The notes beneath the pieces are model-generated. The model saw only the letters and a program-made list of their open reading frames with translations. It was not told where the DNA came from and did no database searches. Source: Methanobacteriota archaeon (GTDB lineage: Archaea > Thermoplasmatota > Thermoplasmata > RBG-16-68-12). From it: a stretch of DNA of 15,548 nucleotides. A program made the translations under genes and the position numbers. The stretch covers positions 1-15,548 of the forward strand of contig VBMM01000174.1 in assembly GCA_005878415.1 (NCBI GenBank). The letters are read 5' to 3'. How positions within the stretch are numbered: the first letter of the stretch is position 1; each line of letters opens with the position of its first letter. Shown in pieces: positions 8,226 to 15,018 of this stretch.

Positions 8226-8513
8226 GGAAGGTCGAGGGCGTTACGATGCCCCCCTTTGTCCTCCCGAGCGTCACCCGCGCGTTCGTCCGGCGTCCACGGG
8301 TCCGGCCGAACCTCGCCCCCTCGAGACCCGACGCACCGACCTGACCCCCGGTCCGCGTTCGAGCGGGCCCTCCGTCGGCATCCGTCGGCCTTGGGCGTGA
8401 ATCGTTGCCGCATGTGAGAGCGGATGCGTTTCTGGCCGATCAGCCGTGCATTCCCCCTCCGGCCTTCAATTTCCGAAACGCTCAACACCGATTCCGGCGT
8501 TCCGCGGGTCCGC
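8226..8513. other. Non-coding stretch, nothing recognised
   Basis: About 290 bases between the small ORF and the dehydrogenase pseudogene. Open frames here have no family similarity and arise from the high GC content. No tRNA cloverleaf, clear TATA box or terminator was found. Confidence 0.5.
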
Positions 8514-9255
8514 ATGAGCCTCGCGGGTCGCAGGCCCTCGTCACGGGCGGATCCCGGCGGATCGGGAGGTCGATTGCCTTGGGGCTCGCTCGAGCCGGCG
8601 CCGACGTCGCCATCGGGTATCGGGTCGACGCGCAGGCCGCACGGCGGACGATGGCATCGATCGAGCGACTGGGTCGGCGCTCGTTCGCGGTCCGGGCGGA
8701 CCTGACTCTCGGCGCGGAATGTCGACGGATCGTCGAGACTGCGGTCCGAAAGCTCGGCCGGATCGACATCCTGATCAACAACGTGGGCGAATGGGTCGTC
8801 GAATCGGTCGCAACGATGGACGCTGGGACGTGGTGACGCATCGTGGACTCGAATCTCGCCGCGACGTCCCTTGTTCCAAGTACGCGGTGCCGCACATGCG
8901 CCGGCGCGGGTGGGGTCGCATCGTCAATCTCGGCGTGGCGGGCGCCTATCGTGCGCACGGGTCCGCCCGGATGTCCGCGTTCTATGCGGCGAAAGCGGGA
9001 ATCGTCGCGTTCTCGAAGTCCCTGGCCCGTGAGGTGGGTCCGTACGGGATCACGGTGAATGTGGTCGCGCCGGGCGTGATCGAAGATCCGGAACTCCCGC
9101 CCGCCGACGCGCGGCGAAGGAAGGACAAGCGCCTCGCGGTCCCGCGCGTAGGGACCGGGGAGGATGTCGCCAACGCGGTCCTGTTCCGGGTGTCCGAACA
9201 AGCCGAGTTCGTGACGGGAGATGTGCTCGGAGTCGCCGGAGGATGGCTCCTCTGA
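8514..9255 (+). pseudogene. Short-chain dehydrogenase/reductase, decayed (two frameshifts, one stop)
   Basis: The pieces make a near full-length SDR. ATG 8514 gives MSLAGR; the frame is then lost by one base at 8532-8533 and resumes as ALVTGGSRRIGRSIALGLAR (the NAD(P)-binding TGxxxxIG motif). It continues through GRIDILINNVGEW (the NNxG motif). A TGA at 8834-8836 follows GTW, with RIVDSNLAATSL continuing beyond it in the same frame. Near 8873-8874 another single base is missing, after which SKYAVPHMRRRGWGRIVNLG and the catalytic FYAAKAGI (YxxxK) follow, ending GVAGGWLL. The catalytic Ser position appears to be lost (VNLGVAG). The NADP-type oxidoreductase fold is certain; the substrate is unknown. 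Two single-base deletions could be sequencing error, but the additional stop and missing Ser favour real decay. Confidence 0.85.
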
Positions 9256-9497
9256 GCGACGGCCTCCTTCTTCCGTCGGCACGCGGCCACGGATTCGCAT
9301 TCGCGTGAGCGTGCCTCGTTCCCCTTCCACAATTCGCTCGGTCCGAGAGGCTGACGATTTCACTGATTCTGGAGCTTTCGCGATGCTTTCAGCACGAATT
9401 TTCGATTTCCTCGTTCGGACGATGTTCGTCCCATCGACCGATCGACGCGATTCGTCGTCGATTCGATGAGAACTTGCGTTTGTCGCATCTCCAGTAC

Positions 9498-9516
9498 CGA
9501 TAACAAAAGCTTTAAT
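9498..9516 (+). promoter_or_regulatory. Promoter of the pupylation operon (CGATAAC + TATA-like box)
   Basis: CGATAAC (9498-9504) abuts AAAAGCTTTAAT (9505-9516), a strong AT-rich archaeal promoter core with a possible BRE on its 5' side. Transcription would start near 9540, about 100 bases before the ATPase ATG. No other comparable AT-rich element lies before the operon. Confidence 0.65.
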
Positions 9517-9576
9517 TTCGGATGCCACTTTCTAACAAGGGATGGGACGAGGCAATCTCTTGTTCCATAGACTCGT

Positions 9577-9607
9577 GTCGAGAGAGCGGACGCAGTCGAG
9601 TCTCGAC
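9577..9607 (+). promoter_or_regulatory. Inverted repeats in the operon leader
   Basis: GTCGAGA at 9577-9583 is perfectly complementary to TCTCGAC at 9601-9607. A second copy of GTCGAG at 9595-9600 can pair with CTCGAC at 9602-9607 across a single base, and so competes with the first. GACTCG at 9570-9575 adds a further pairing option with CGAGTC (9597-9602). The arrangement sits in the roughly 100-base leader, 34 bases before the ATPase start. It may be an mRNA switch or a protein-binding site. Confidence 0.4.
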
Positions 9608-9640
9608 GGCTCGCGGACACATACGTAGGGAGATCAACGA

Positions 9641-11200
9641 ATGGCGAGCGATGAGGGCGACGGGAAGGTGTCGAAGTCGGCAGACGACGTGCGGGACGAG
9701 TTCGAGGAAAAGATGGACCGCCTGCGTCGGCAATACGAGCGGGACCTCCACTCCTTCCGATACGAGATCGAGGAGCGGGAGTACCGCCTCAAGGCATACG
9801 AGGACAAGTTCAACAAGATCAAGCAACCGCCCCTCCTCTACGCGTACGTCGTGCGCAAGGAGGGCCCGGACCTCGACGGCAACCAGGTGGTCGTCGCCCG
9901 CGCGACCGAACTCCTGAAGGTCTCGACCGGCCTCGTGGACAAGGCGCAGCTGGGCGTCGGTCAGTACGTCTGGGTGCATCCGCAGACGTATGCGATCGTC
10001 GAGGGCAGCGCCGTCCACAACGAGGGCGTCATCGCCAAGGTCGCCGACATGATGGACGGCAAGCTCGTCATCTCCGTCGAGGGCGACATGGAGAAGCGGC
10101 TCATCGACTGCGACAAGGGCGTCTACAAGAAGCTGAAACCCGGATTCCAGATCAGCGTCCTGCCTCCGACGATGGAGGTCCTCGATGTCCTCCCGAACCT
10201 CGAGGTCAAGTCGCTCCTGCTCGGCGAGAAGCCGAACGTGAACTACACCGCGATCGGCGGGTTGATGGAGGCGATCGAGCGGATCAAGGACGTCGTCGTC
10301 CTCCCATACCAGGAGGCCAAGCTGTTCGCGCAGATCTCCCTCGAGGCGCCGCGGGGCATCCTCCTGTACGGTCCGCCAGGCTGCGGCAAGACGCTCCTCG
10401 TGAAGGCGATCGCGACGGAGAACGACATGACGTTCTTCAACGTCAGCATCGCGGACGTCCTCTCGAAGTGGGTCGGGGAGAGCGAGCGCATCATCAAGGA
10501 GATCTTCCGCCAGGCGCACGAGAAGAAGCCGAGCATCGTCTTCTTCGACGAGATCGAGGCCCTCTTCACGGTGCGGGGCATGATGGACACCTCCGGCGTG
10601 CACAAGAACATCATCGCGCAGATCCTGAGCGAGATGGACGGGCTCGTCGAGCTGCACGATGTCTTCGTGATCGGCGCGACGAACCGCGCGGACCTCGTCG
10701 ACCCCGCGCTGCTCCGGCCCGGGCGGTTCGACGAGATCATCGAGATCCCGCGGCCCGACCGGAACGCGGCCGAAGAGATCCTGAAGATCTACCTGAACGA
10801 GGACCTCCCCGTCGCCGCGGGTCTGGAGGAGCAGTCCGGCGGGCACAAGGAGGCCGTCGAGACGCTCCGCCGTTACGTCCTGGATGAGTTGTACGGCGAG
10901 AACAAGTGGGTCAAGGTCAAGCTCGACGCCGAAGCGAAGGAAGCGATCAAGACGGTGAAGCGGAAGGACATCATCTCCGGCGCGATCATCGAGGCCATCG
11001 TGACCACCGCGAAGAAGAACTTCGTGAAGCGGGTCATCACGCTCAAGAAGCCGGAACGGAAGAAGGAAGGCCTGAGCCTGAAGGACCTCGAGATGGCGAT
11101 CGATGAGGAGTGCAAGGAGCACGCGATCACCGAGATGTACGTCTACGAGAAGCGCCAGCGGGAGGTCTTCCGGACCGGTGCGGACCCGATGGTCGGGTGA
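9641..11200 (+). CDS. Mpa/ARC-type proteasomal AAA+ ATPase
   Basis: 519 residues. GGGAG at 9628-9632 supports the ATG. Order: coiled coil (about 14-60), two OB-like domains (about 65-185, containing VVARATELLKVSTGLVD and ISVEGDM), then one AAA domain. Walker A is GPPGCGKT (244-251), Walker B IVFFDEIEAL (299-308), sensor 1 ATN (346-348) and Arg-finger region RPGRFD (359-364). The pore loop is KWVGESE, with Trp277 as the aromatic. The C-terminal region contains YLNEDLP (384-390) and SGAIIEAIVTTAKKN (446-460), which match the Mpa/ARC-specific region and not PAN or Cdc48. In actinobacteria this hexamer binds Pup through its coiled coil and threads pupylated proteins into the 20S core. Here the C-terminus is ADPMVG, with no GQYL or HbYX docking tail. 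It is first in an operon with the PafA-like and Pup-like genes, three bases ahead of the former. Confidence 0.93.
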   Translation: MASDEGDGKVSKSADDVRDEFEEKMDRLRRQYERDLHSFRYEIEEREYRLKAYEDKFNKIKQPPLLYAYVVRKEGPDLDGNQVVVARATELLKVSTGLVDKAQLGVGQYVWVHPQTYAIVEGSAVHNEGVIAKVADMMDGKLVISVEGDMEKRLIDCDKGVYKKLKPGFQISVLPPTMEVLDVLPNLEVKSLLLGEKPNVNYTAIGGLMEAIERIKDVVVLPYQEAKLFAQISLEAPRGILLYGPPGCGKTLLVKAIATENDMTFFNVSIADVLSKWVGESERIIKEIFRQAHEKKPSIVFFDEIEALFTVRGMMDTSGVHKNIIAQILSEMDGLVELHDVFVIGATNRADLVDPALLRPGRFDEIIEIPRPDRNAAEEILKIYLNEDLPVAAGLEEQSGGHKEAVETLRRYVLDELYGENKWVKVKLDAEAKEAIKTVKRKDIISGAIIEAIVTTAKKNFVKRVITLKKPERKKEGLSLKDLEMAIDEECKEHAITEMYVYEKRQREVFRTGADPMVG

Positions 11201-11203
11201 CGC

Positions 11204-12499
11204 ATGAAGAAGATGGTCCAGGGGACGGAGCACGAGTACACGCTGTACTGCCGCAAGATGGGCACGATGGGCTTCGACCCGCACATGATGGCGCTCGACC
11301 TCCTGCGGGACTCGGACCTGCACCTCGCCGGGGAGTTCATCACGAACGGCTCGCGCGTCTACTACGACGTCGGGCACTTCGAGGTGAGCACCGCCGAGAC
11401 GACGAACTTCCACGATGTCGTGACGTGGGAGAAGGCGGGCGAGAAGATCCTCGACTGGCTCCGCCGCATCATGGAGGAAAAGTACACAGGCGAGACGAAG
11501 ATCCACGCCTTCAAGAACAACACCTCGCCCGACGGGACGTCGTACGGGTCGCACGAGAACTACTGCGTCTCCCGGGACGTCGCCTTCCCGGGGCGGTTCA
11601 TCCGGGAACTCGTGCCCCACCTCGCGACGCGGATCATCTTCACGGGGGCCGGGGACATCGTCCGGGGGAAGTACGTGCTCTCGCCGATGGCCTTCCTGAC
11701 GTCCCAGGTCGTGAGCGGGGAGACGATGCACGACACGGGCATCCTGAACACGCGCGACGAGCCCCACGCGGACGGGCGGCTCTGGCGGCGCCTTCACGTG
11801 ATCGTGGGGGACGCCCTGATGAACGAGACGGCGATCATGCTGCGGCACTTCACGACGTCGGCCGTGCTTCAGCTGATGGAGGCGGACGCGCTCGACGACG
11901 TGCCCCGAATGAAGGATCCGATCCGGGACCTGTGGCACAACGTCGAGATCCGGAACCCGGAGCAGTGGACCGTCGAGCTCGAGGACGGCAAGATCGTCTC
12001 GCCGATCGACATCCAGCGGTATTACCTCGAGAAGATCGAGGCGATCGTGGAGGACGACTGGGAGCACCGCGCCTTGCGGATGTTCGAGGAGGTCCTCGAC
12101 GACCTCGCGAACCGGCGGTCGAAGGATGCCGCCCGCCACGTCGAATGGCTGGACCGGTACTACGCGATCCAAGAGGCCGCCGACAAGAAAGGCGGTCCCG
12201 ACGTCGAGATGATGGCGTGCAAGCAGTACTCCGAGATCGCCGCGGAACGCTCACTTTTCTACAAACGGCAGCGAGCCGGCCTCGTGGATCGCATCACGGA
12301 CGACGAGGCGATCAAGCGAGCGATCCGTGAGCCGCCCGAAGACAGCCGTGCTCTCTTGCGCCGAACCCTGTGCGACACATTCAATATCGAGATGATCGAT
12401 TGGTCCGTGTTAATCGTGAACGACGGAACGAGACGGCGCATCGATTTGCTCGATCCCTATGCCACCAAACTGGAGGCCCCGTATGCAACAGCAAGCTGA
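11204..12499 (+). CDS. PafA/Dop-family pupylation enzyme (Pup ligase or depupylase)
   Basis: 431 residues, carboxylate-amine/glutamine-synthetase-like fold. Key family motifs are GTEHEY (7-12, metal-binding Glu), NGSRVYYDVGHFEVSTAE (48-65, with Asp55 at the catalytic-base position), FKNNTSPDGTSYGSHENY (103-120), NTRDEPHAD (182-190) and RRLHVIVGDALMNE (195-208). PafA ligates the C-terminal Glu of Pup to a target lysine using ATP; Dop removes Pup or deamidates its terminal Gln. The long Dop-specific loop before NGSR is missing, which favours PafA, yet WEKAGEK and SHENY are closer to Dop. A ligase or a bifunctional enzyme is therefore possible. It follows the ATPase by three bases and overlaps the pup-like gene by 17. 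Third-position GC falls from about 95 to about 70 percent (hand count) after about residue 345. Confidence 0.92.
   Translation: MKKMVQGTEHEYTLYCRKMGTMGFDPHMMALDLLRDSDLHLAGEFITNGSRVYYDVGHFEVSTAETTNFHDVVTWEKAGEKILDWLRRIMEEKYTGETKIHAFKNNTSPDGTSYGSHENYCVSRDVAFPGRFIRELVPHLATRIIFTGAGDIVRGKYVLSPMAFLTSQVVSGETMHDTGILNTRDEPHADGRLWRRLHVIVGDALMNETAIMLRHFTTSAVLQLMEADALDDVPRMKDPIRDLWHNVEIRNPEQWTVELEDGKIVSPIDIQRYYLEKIEAIVEDDWEHRALRMFEEVLDDLANRRSKDAARHVEWLDRYYAIQEAADKKGGPDVEMMACKQYSEIAAERSLFYKRQRAGLVDRITDDEAIKRAIREPPEDSRALLRRTLCDTFNIEMIDWSVLIVNDGTRRRIDLLDPYATKLEAPYATAS
12472..12476 (+). promoter_or_regulatory. Ribosome-binding site deciding the pup-like start
   Basis: GGAGG lies six bases before the ATG at 12483, inside the end of the PafA-like gene. 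An in-frame ATG at 12459 has no such site and would add eight residues unlike the rest, so 12483 is the likely start. Confidence 0.7.
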
Positions 12500-12659
12500 G
12501 GACAAGCCGAAGAAGCGCAAGAAGCAGGAAAAGAAGCTAGAGTTTGAGGCCGGCAAGGTCTTCACCCCCGGTGAAGTGAAGGAAGAGGACTTCGAGCTTG
12601 ACCTCGAAAGTGCGCGTTTTAAGGCTCAGAAGGGAGAAGGCGGAGATAGGCGCTCTTAG
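12483..12659 (+). CDS. Pup-like protein modifier, 3' end probably frameshifted
   Basis: 58 residues as read. Residues 6-22 are Lys/Glu-rich (AEDKPKKRKKQEKK) and likely disordered. Residues 31-49 could be helical (EVKEEDFELDLESARFKAQK), and the end is QKGEGGDRRS. Pup is about 60-70 residues, disordered and charged, with a helix before a terminal GGE or GGQ (Mtb ...AYVQKGGQ). Size, composition, the QKG-GG tail and the position after an Mpa ATPase and PafA/Dop enzyme all fit. One extra base within the codon at 12645-12647 would turn GGD-RRS into GGE followed directly by TAG. As written, four residues follow GG and the protein would need processing. Codon use is less GC-rich than in the ATPase (third-position GC about 66 percent by hand). 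Sequence similarity alone is too short to prove homology; context makes it likely. Confidence 0.75.
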   Translation: MQQQAEDKPKKRKKQEKKLEFEAGKVFTPGEVKEEDFELDLESARFKAQKGEGGDRRS

Positions 12660-12679
12660 TAGTTTCACCGACCTCTCCG
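12641..12679 (+). promoter_or_regulatory. Stem-loop spanning the end of the pup-like gene
   Basis: CGGAGA (12641-12646) pairs with TCTCCG (12674-12679), with GG at 12649-12650 and CC at 12672-12673 extending the stem after a two-base bulge. It includes the predicted GGE/GGD codon and the stop. There is no T-run, so a simple terminator is not indicated. It could stabilise the mRNA 3' end or relate to the insertion of the endonuclease gene. Confidence 0.35.
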
Positions 12680-12697
12680 TGTAACGTAGTTAGCCTC

Positions 12698-13780
12698 TTG
12701 AGGCATGGCAAGGTAATACCAGTATCGGTCGACTACCTTGCAGGATTCGTAGACGGCGAAGGTTATCTGGGTCTTGCTCGGATTCGTCGTCGAGGCCGTT
12801 CGCCGGAGTTCTGCCTGCGGGTGGCCGTCTACAACACGAACCGGCACGTGCTGGCTGAAGTGCAGCGGAGCTTTGGAGGAACTATGTCCTCCGTCGGCCA
12901 ACGACATGCGGCGTGGAAACCTTCGTACGCGCTAATCTGGACGAATGCCGCAGCGGCGAAACTGGTCGCAGCGATTGCCCCTTACAGCAGGGTTAAGTCG
13001 AGGCAAGCCGCGGTTCTGCTCCAATTCCAGCGTCATGTCGAGAGATGCACAAGGATTCGGGACTCGCTCGGGCACCTGCTGCCCCTGTCCGATCGGGAGC
13101 GGGAGATTCGCGAGTCCTTCTACCAACGAGTGAAGCACCTGAATACGAGAGACGTAGCGGTCCGCCGTCTGATGCGCGGCGGGAACAGGAAGCGTCGCAA
13201 GTCAAGGACCCTATCGGACAGATACCTGGCCGGATTCATCGATGGCGAAGGTTCGCTAATGATCAACAAGGCGGAGAATCGGAAGAATTGGAACCCGAGC
13301 TACAGGCCGCGGATATCGATTTCCAATACGGACCGATTCGTATTGGAGGAAATACGTCAGACCTACGGTGGGATTCTGGTGTACGAGCCGCGTGTCCACC
13401 GCGGATGGAACAATGCGTACCAGTTGATCTGGGTCGGCGGCATGGTAGCTCAGGTGATTTCGTCGATCAAGCCATATCTCCAAATCAAGCAGCCCCAAGC
13501 CGCTGTGTTGTCAAGTCTCCTCCGCCACATTTCCGAGACGCGGCAAGGCCGGCAGGGTTCCAATGGGGGATACTTCGCGTTTCACCCGGACAAGGTGGTT
13601 GCCTTCAGGGAGCGGCTCTACAGGCGAATACGAAAGCTCAACGCGAAGGGTGTGCGGCCCGGAGTCGCATCTAACGCGAAGGAGGGCGAGCGCCCCGGCC
13701 GTAAGTCTATATCGCGCTCCGCCTTCCAGCGGTCCAGATGCCCACCCATGTCGAGACGCTCGATAACGGCCTCAAAGTGA
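12698..13780 (+). CDS. Two-domain LAGLIDADG homing endonuclease
   Basis: 360 residues. Two LAGLIDADG motifs, YLAGFVDGEGYLG (13-25) and YLAGFIDGEGSLM (176-188), head two homologous domains about 163 residues apart. Each has the S/AxxNT-R-VL-E-F/YGG and later W/K-Y-I-W-A-I-PY-KQ-QAAVL signature; the likely catalytic acids are Glu21 and Glu184. Monomeric enzymes of this class make a double-strand break at a long asymmetric site and so spread their own gene. No intein splicing residues flank it. The only nearby in-frame start is TTG, without a ribosome-binding site, and the frame stays open upstream to 12650. Homology ends near residue 319; the Arg-rich rest runs 43 bases into the M16 gene and is probably not ancestral. 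Codon use is far less GC-rich than its neighbours, consistent with recent arrival. Confidence 0.9.
   Translation: MRHGKVIPVSVDYLAGFVDGEGYLGLARIRRRGRSPEFCLRVAVYNTNRHVLAEVQRSFGGTMSSVGQRHAAWKPSYALIWTNAAAAKLVAAIAPYSRVKSRQAAVLLQFQRHVERCTRIRDSLGHLLPLSDREREIRESFYQRVKHLNTRDVAVRRLMRGGNRKRRKSRTLSDRYLAGFIDGEGSLMINKAENRKNWNPSYRPRISISNTDRFVLEEIRQTYGGILVYEPRVHRGWNNAYQLIWVGGMVAQVISSIKPYLQIKQPQAAVLSSLLRHISETRQGRQGSNGGYFAFHPDKVVAFRERLYRRIRKLNAKGVRPGVASNAKEGERPGRKSISRSAFQRSRCPPMSRRSITASK
13706..13713 (+). promoter_or_regulatory. TATA box of the M16 peptidase operon
   Basis: TCTATATC is centred about 29 bases before the ATG at 13738 and no ribosome-binding site intervenes, which indicates a leaderless or near-leaderless transcript. 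It lies inside the 3' part of the endonuclease frame, so the M16 genes are transcribed independently of the pupylation operon. Confidence 0.6.
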
Positions 13781-15018
13781 TTCTGCGTCCGATCCCGGAC
13801 ACGAAGGCCCTTTCGACCTGGGTCGTCTATCGCATCGGCTCGCGCAACGAGGTCCCGGGCATGACCGGCTCGACGCACTGGGTCGAGCACATGCTCTTCA
13901 AAGGCGGCGGCAAGCTCGGGAAGGGCGACATCGACCAAATGATCTCGCGCCTCGGCGGCAAGATGAACGCCTTCACCGACACCGACTACACGATGTACTT
14001 CGAGACGATCCCCGCGAGCGCGATGGACACGGCCCTGATGATCGAATCGGAGAGGATGCGGAACGCCGCGTTCGACCCGAAGGAGGTCGAGGCGGAGCGG
14101 ACGGTCGTCATCAGCGAGCGGGAAGGCGCGGAGAACCAGCCCGAGTTCGCGGTCGAGGAGGAGCTGTGGGGCCTCGCGTTCCACGTCCACCCGTACCACT
14201 GGACCGCGATCGGCTACAAGCAGGACCTGGCGACGCTGGCCCGCGATCCGCTCTACCGGCACTATCTCCGGTATTACGCGCCGAACAACGCCTCCCTCCT
14301 CCTCGTCGGCGGCTTCGATCCCGCGGTCGCGATGCAGCACGTCCGGGAGGCGTTCGCGCCCCTTCGGCCGGAGACCCCGCCGGACCCGATGCGGCTCGTC
14401 GAGCCGGAGCAGCGGGGCGAGCGGCGGAGCGACCTCGCCCGGCCGGGCCCCGCGGACCTCCTGTCCGCCGGGTGGCACATCCCGGCGGCGGGCCACGAGG
14501 ATACGCCGGCGTTAATCCTCCTGTCGACGGTCCTCGGCGGCTGGCGGGGGCTCGTCCCCTTTGCCGCGGGAGACTGGCGCCCGCGCTCGAACCGCCTGTA
14601 CCGCGCCCTCGTCGATTCGAAGCTCGCGACGGACGTCGGGGTGAGGCAGGAGATCAAGATCGATCCGTCCCTCGTGCTCGCGAACGTCACCCTGGCGGAG
14701 GGCGCGTCGCTCGACCGGGTCGAGGAGGTCCTCGACCGGGAGGTCGAACGCCTCCAGAAAGGGGTCCCGCCGAAATCGGAACTGGACCGCGCGAAGCAAC
14801 AGGTCCGGGCGTGGGCGCGGTACGAACAGGACGGGGTCACGTTCCAGGGGATCCTGCTGGGGGTTTCCGAGGGCCTCCGTGCGTGGGACTTCGGCGAGTC
14901 GCTCCTCGCGAAAGCGGAGCGCGTCCGAGGGGAGCAGGTCCGGGACGTCGCGCGCCGCTACCTCGTCGACGAGCATCGGACCGTCGTCCGCTTCCACGCC
15001 GAGGAGGTCCCCGCGTGA
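13738..15018 (+). CDS. M16 (insulinase/pitrilysin) zinc metallopeptidase, catalytic subunit
   Basis: 426 residues, the usual length of a half-size M16 subunit. The inverted zinc motif HWVEH is at 47-51 and the third ligand Glu127 (VVISEREGAEN) lies 76 residues after His51, the spacing known for the family. GKMNAFTDTDYTMYFETI (74-91) is the conserved strand that pairs with the substrate. The second homologous half starts around residue 220 and has no zinc motif, as expected. These enzymes enclose peptides in a clamshell and cut them; here the catalytic subunit probably pairs with the next gene product. There is no signal peptide, so it is likely cytoplasmic. It overlaps the next gene by four bases (GTGA). 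The first 30 codons are somewhat less GC-rich than the rest. Confidence 0.93.
   Translation: MPTHVETLDNGLKVILRPIPDTKALSTWVVYRIGSRNEVPGMTGSTHWVEHMLFKGGGKLGKGDIDQMISRLGGKMNAFTDTDYTMYFETIPASAMDTALMIESERMRNAAFDPKEVEAERTVVISEREGAENQPEFAVEEELWGLAFHVHPYHWTAIGYKQDLATLARDPLYRHYLRYYAPNNASLLLVGGFDPAVAMQHVREAFAPLRPETPPDPMRLVEPEQRGERRSDLARPGPADLLSAGWHIPAAGHEDTPALILLSTVLGGWRGLVPFAAGDWRPRSNRLYRALVDSKLATDVGVRQEIKIDPSLVLANVTLAEGASLDRVEEVLDREVERLQKGVPPKSELDRAKQQVRAWARYEQDGVTFQGILLGVSEGLRAWDFGESLLAKAERVRGEQVRDVARRYLVDEHRTVVRFHAEEVPA

Noticed and set aside
8350..8372. tRNA-like T-arm around GCGTTCGAGC
   Set aside because: No five-base stem flanks the loop in the right register and no acceptor, D or anticodon arm could be built.
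9351..9380. C/D-box guide RNA suggested by two CTGA boxes
   Set aside because: No C box (TGATGA) at the proper spacing and no terminal stem.
9512..12172. 886-codon open frame on the minus strand
   Set aside because: It lies antisense to the ATPase and PafA-like genes, whose family motifs are unmistakable. Its product is a low-complexity Asp/Val/Leu/Arg string, as expected from reading GC-rich codons backwards.
12647..12649. UAG decoded as pyrrolysine to fuse pup and the endonuclease
   Set aside because: No pyl genes in the window, and a terminal GGE followed by a real stop is a simpler reading.
12483..13780. Intein inserted in the pup-like protein
   Set aside because: A stop separates the two even with the frame restored, and there is no intein N-terminal Cys block or C-terminal His-Asn motif.
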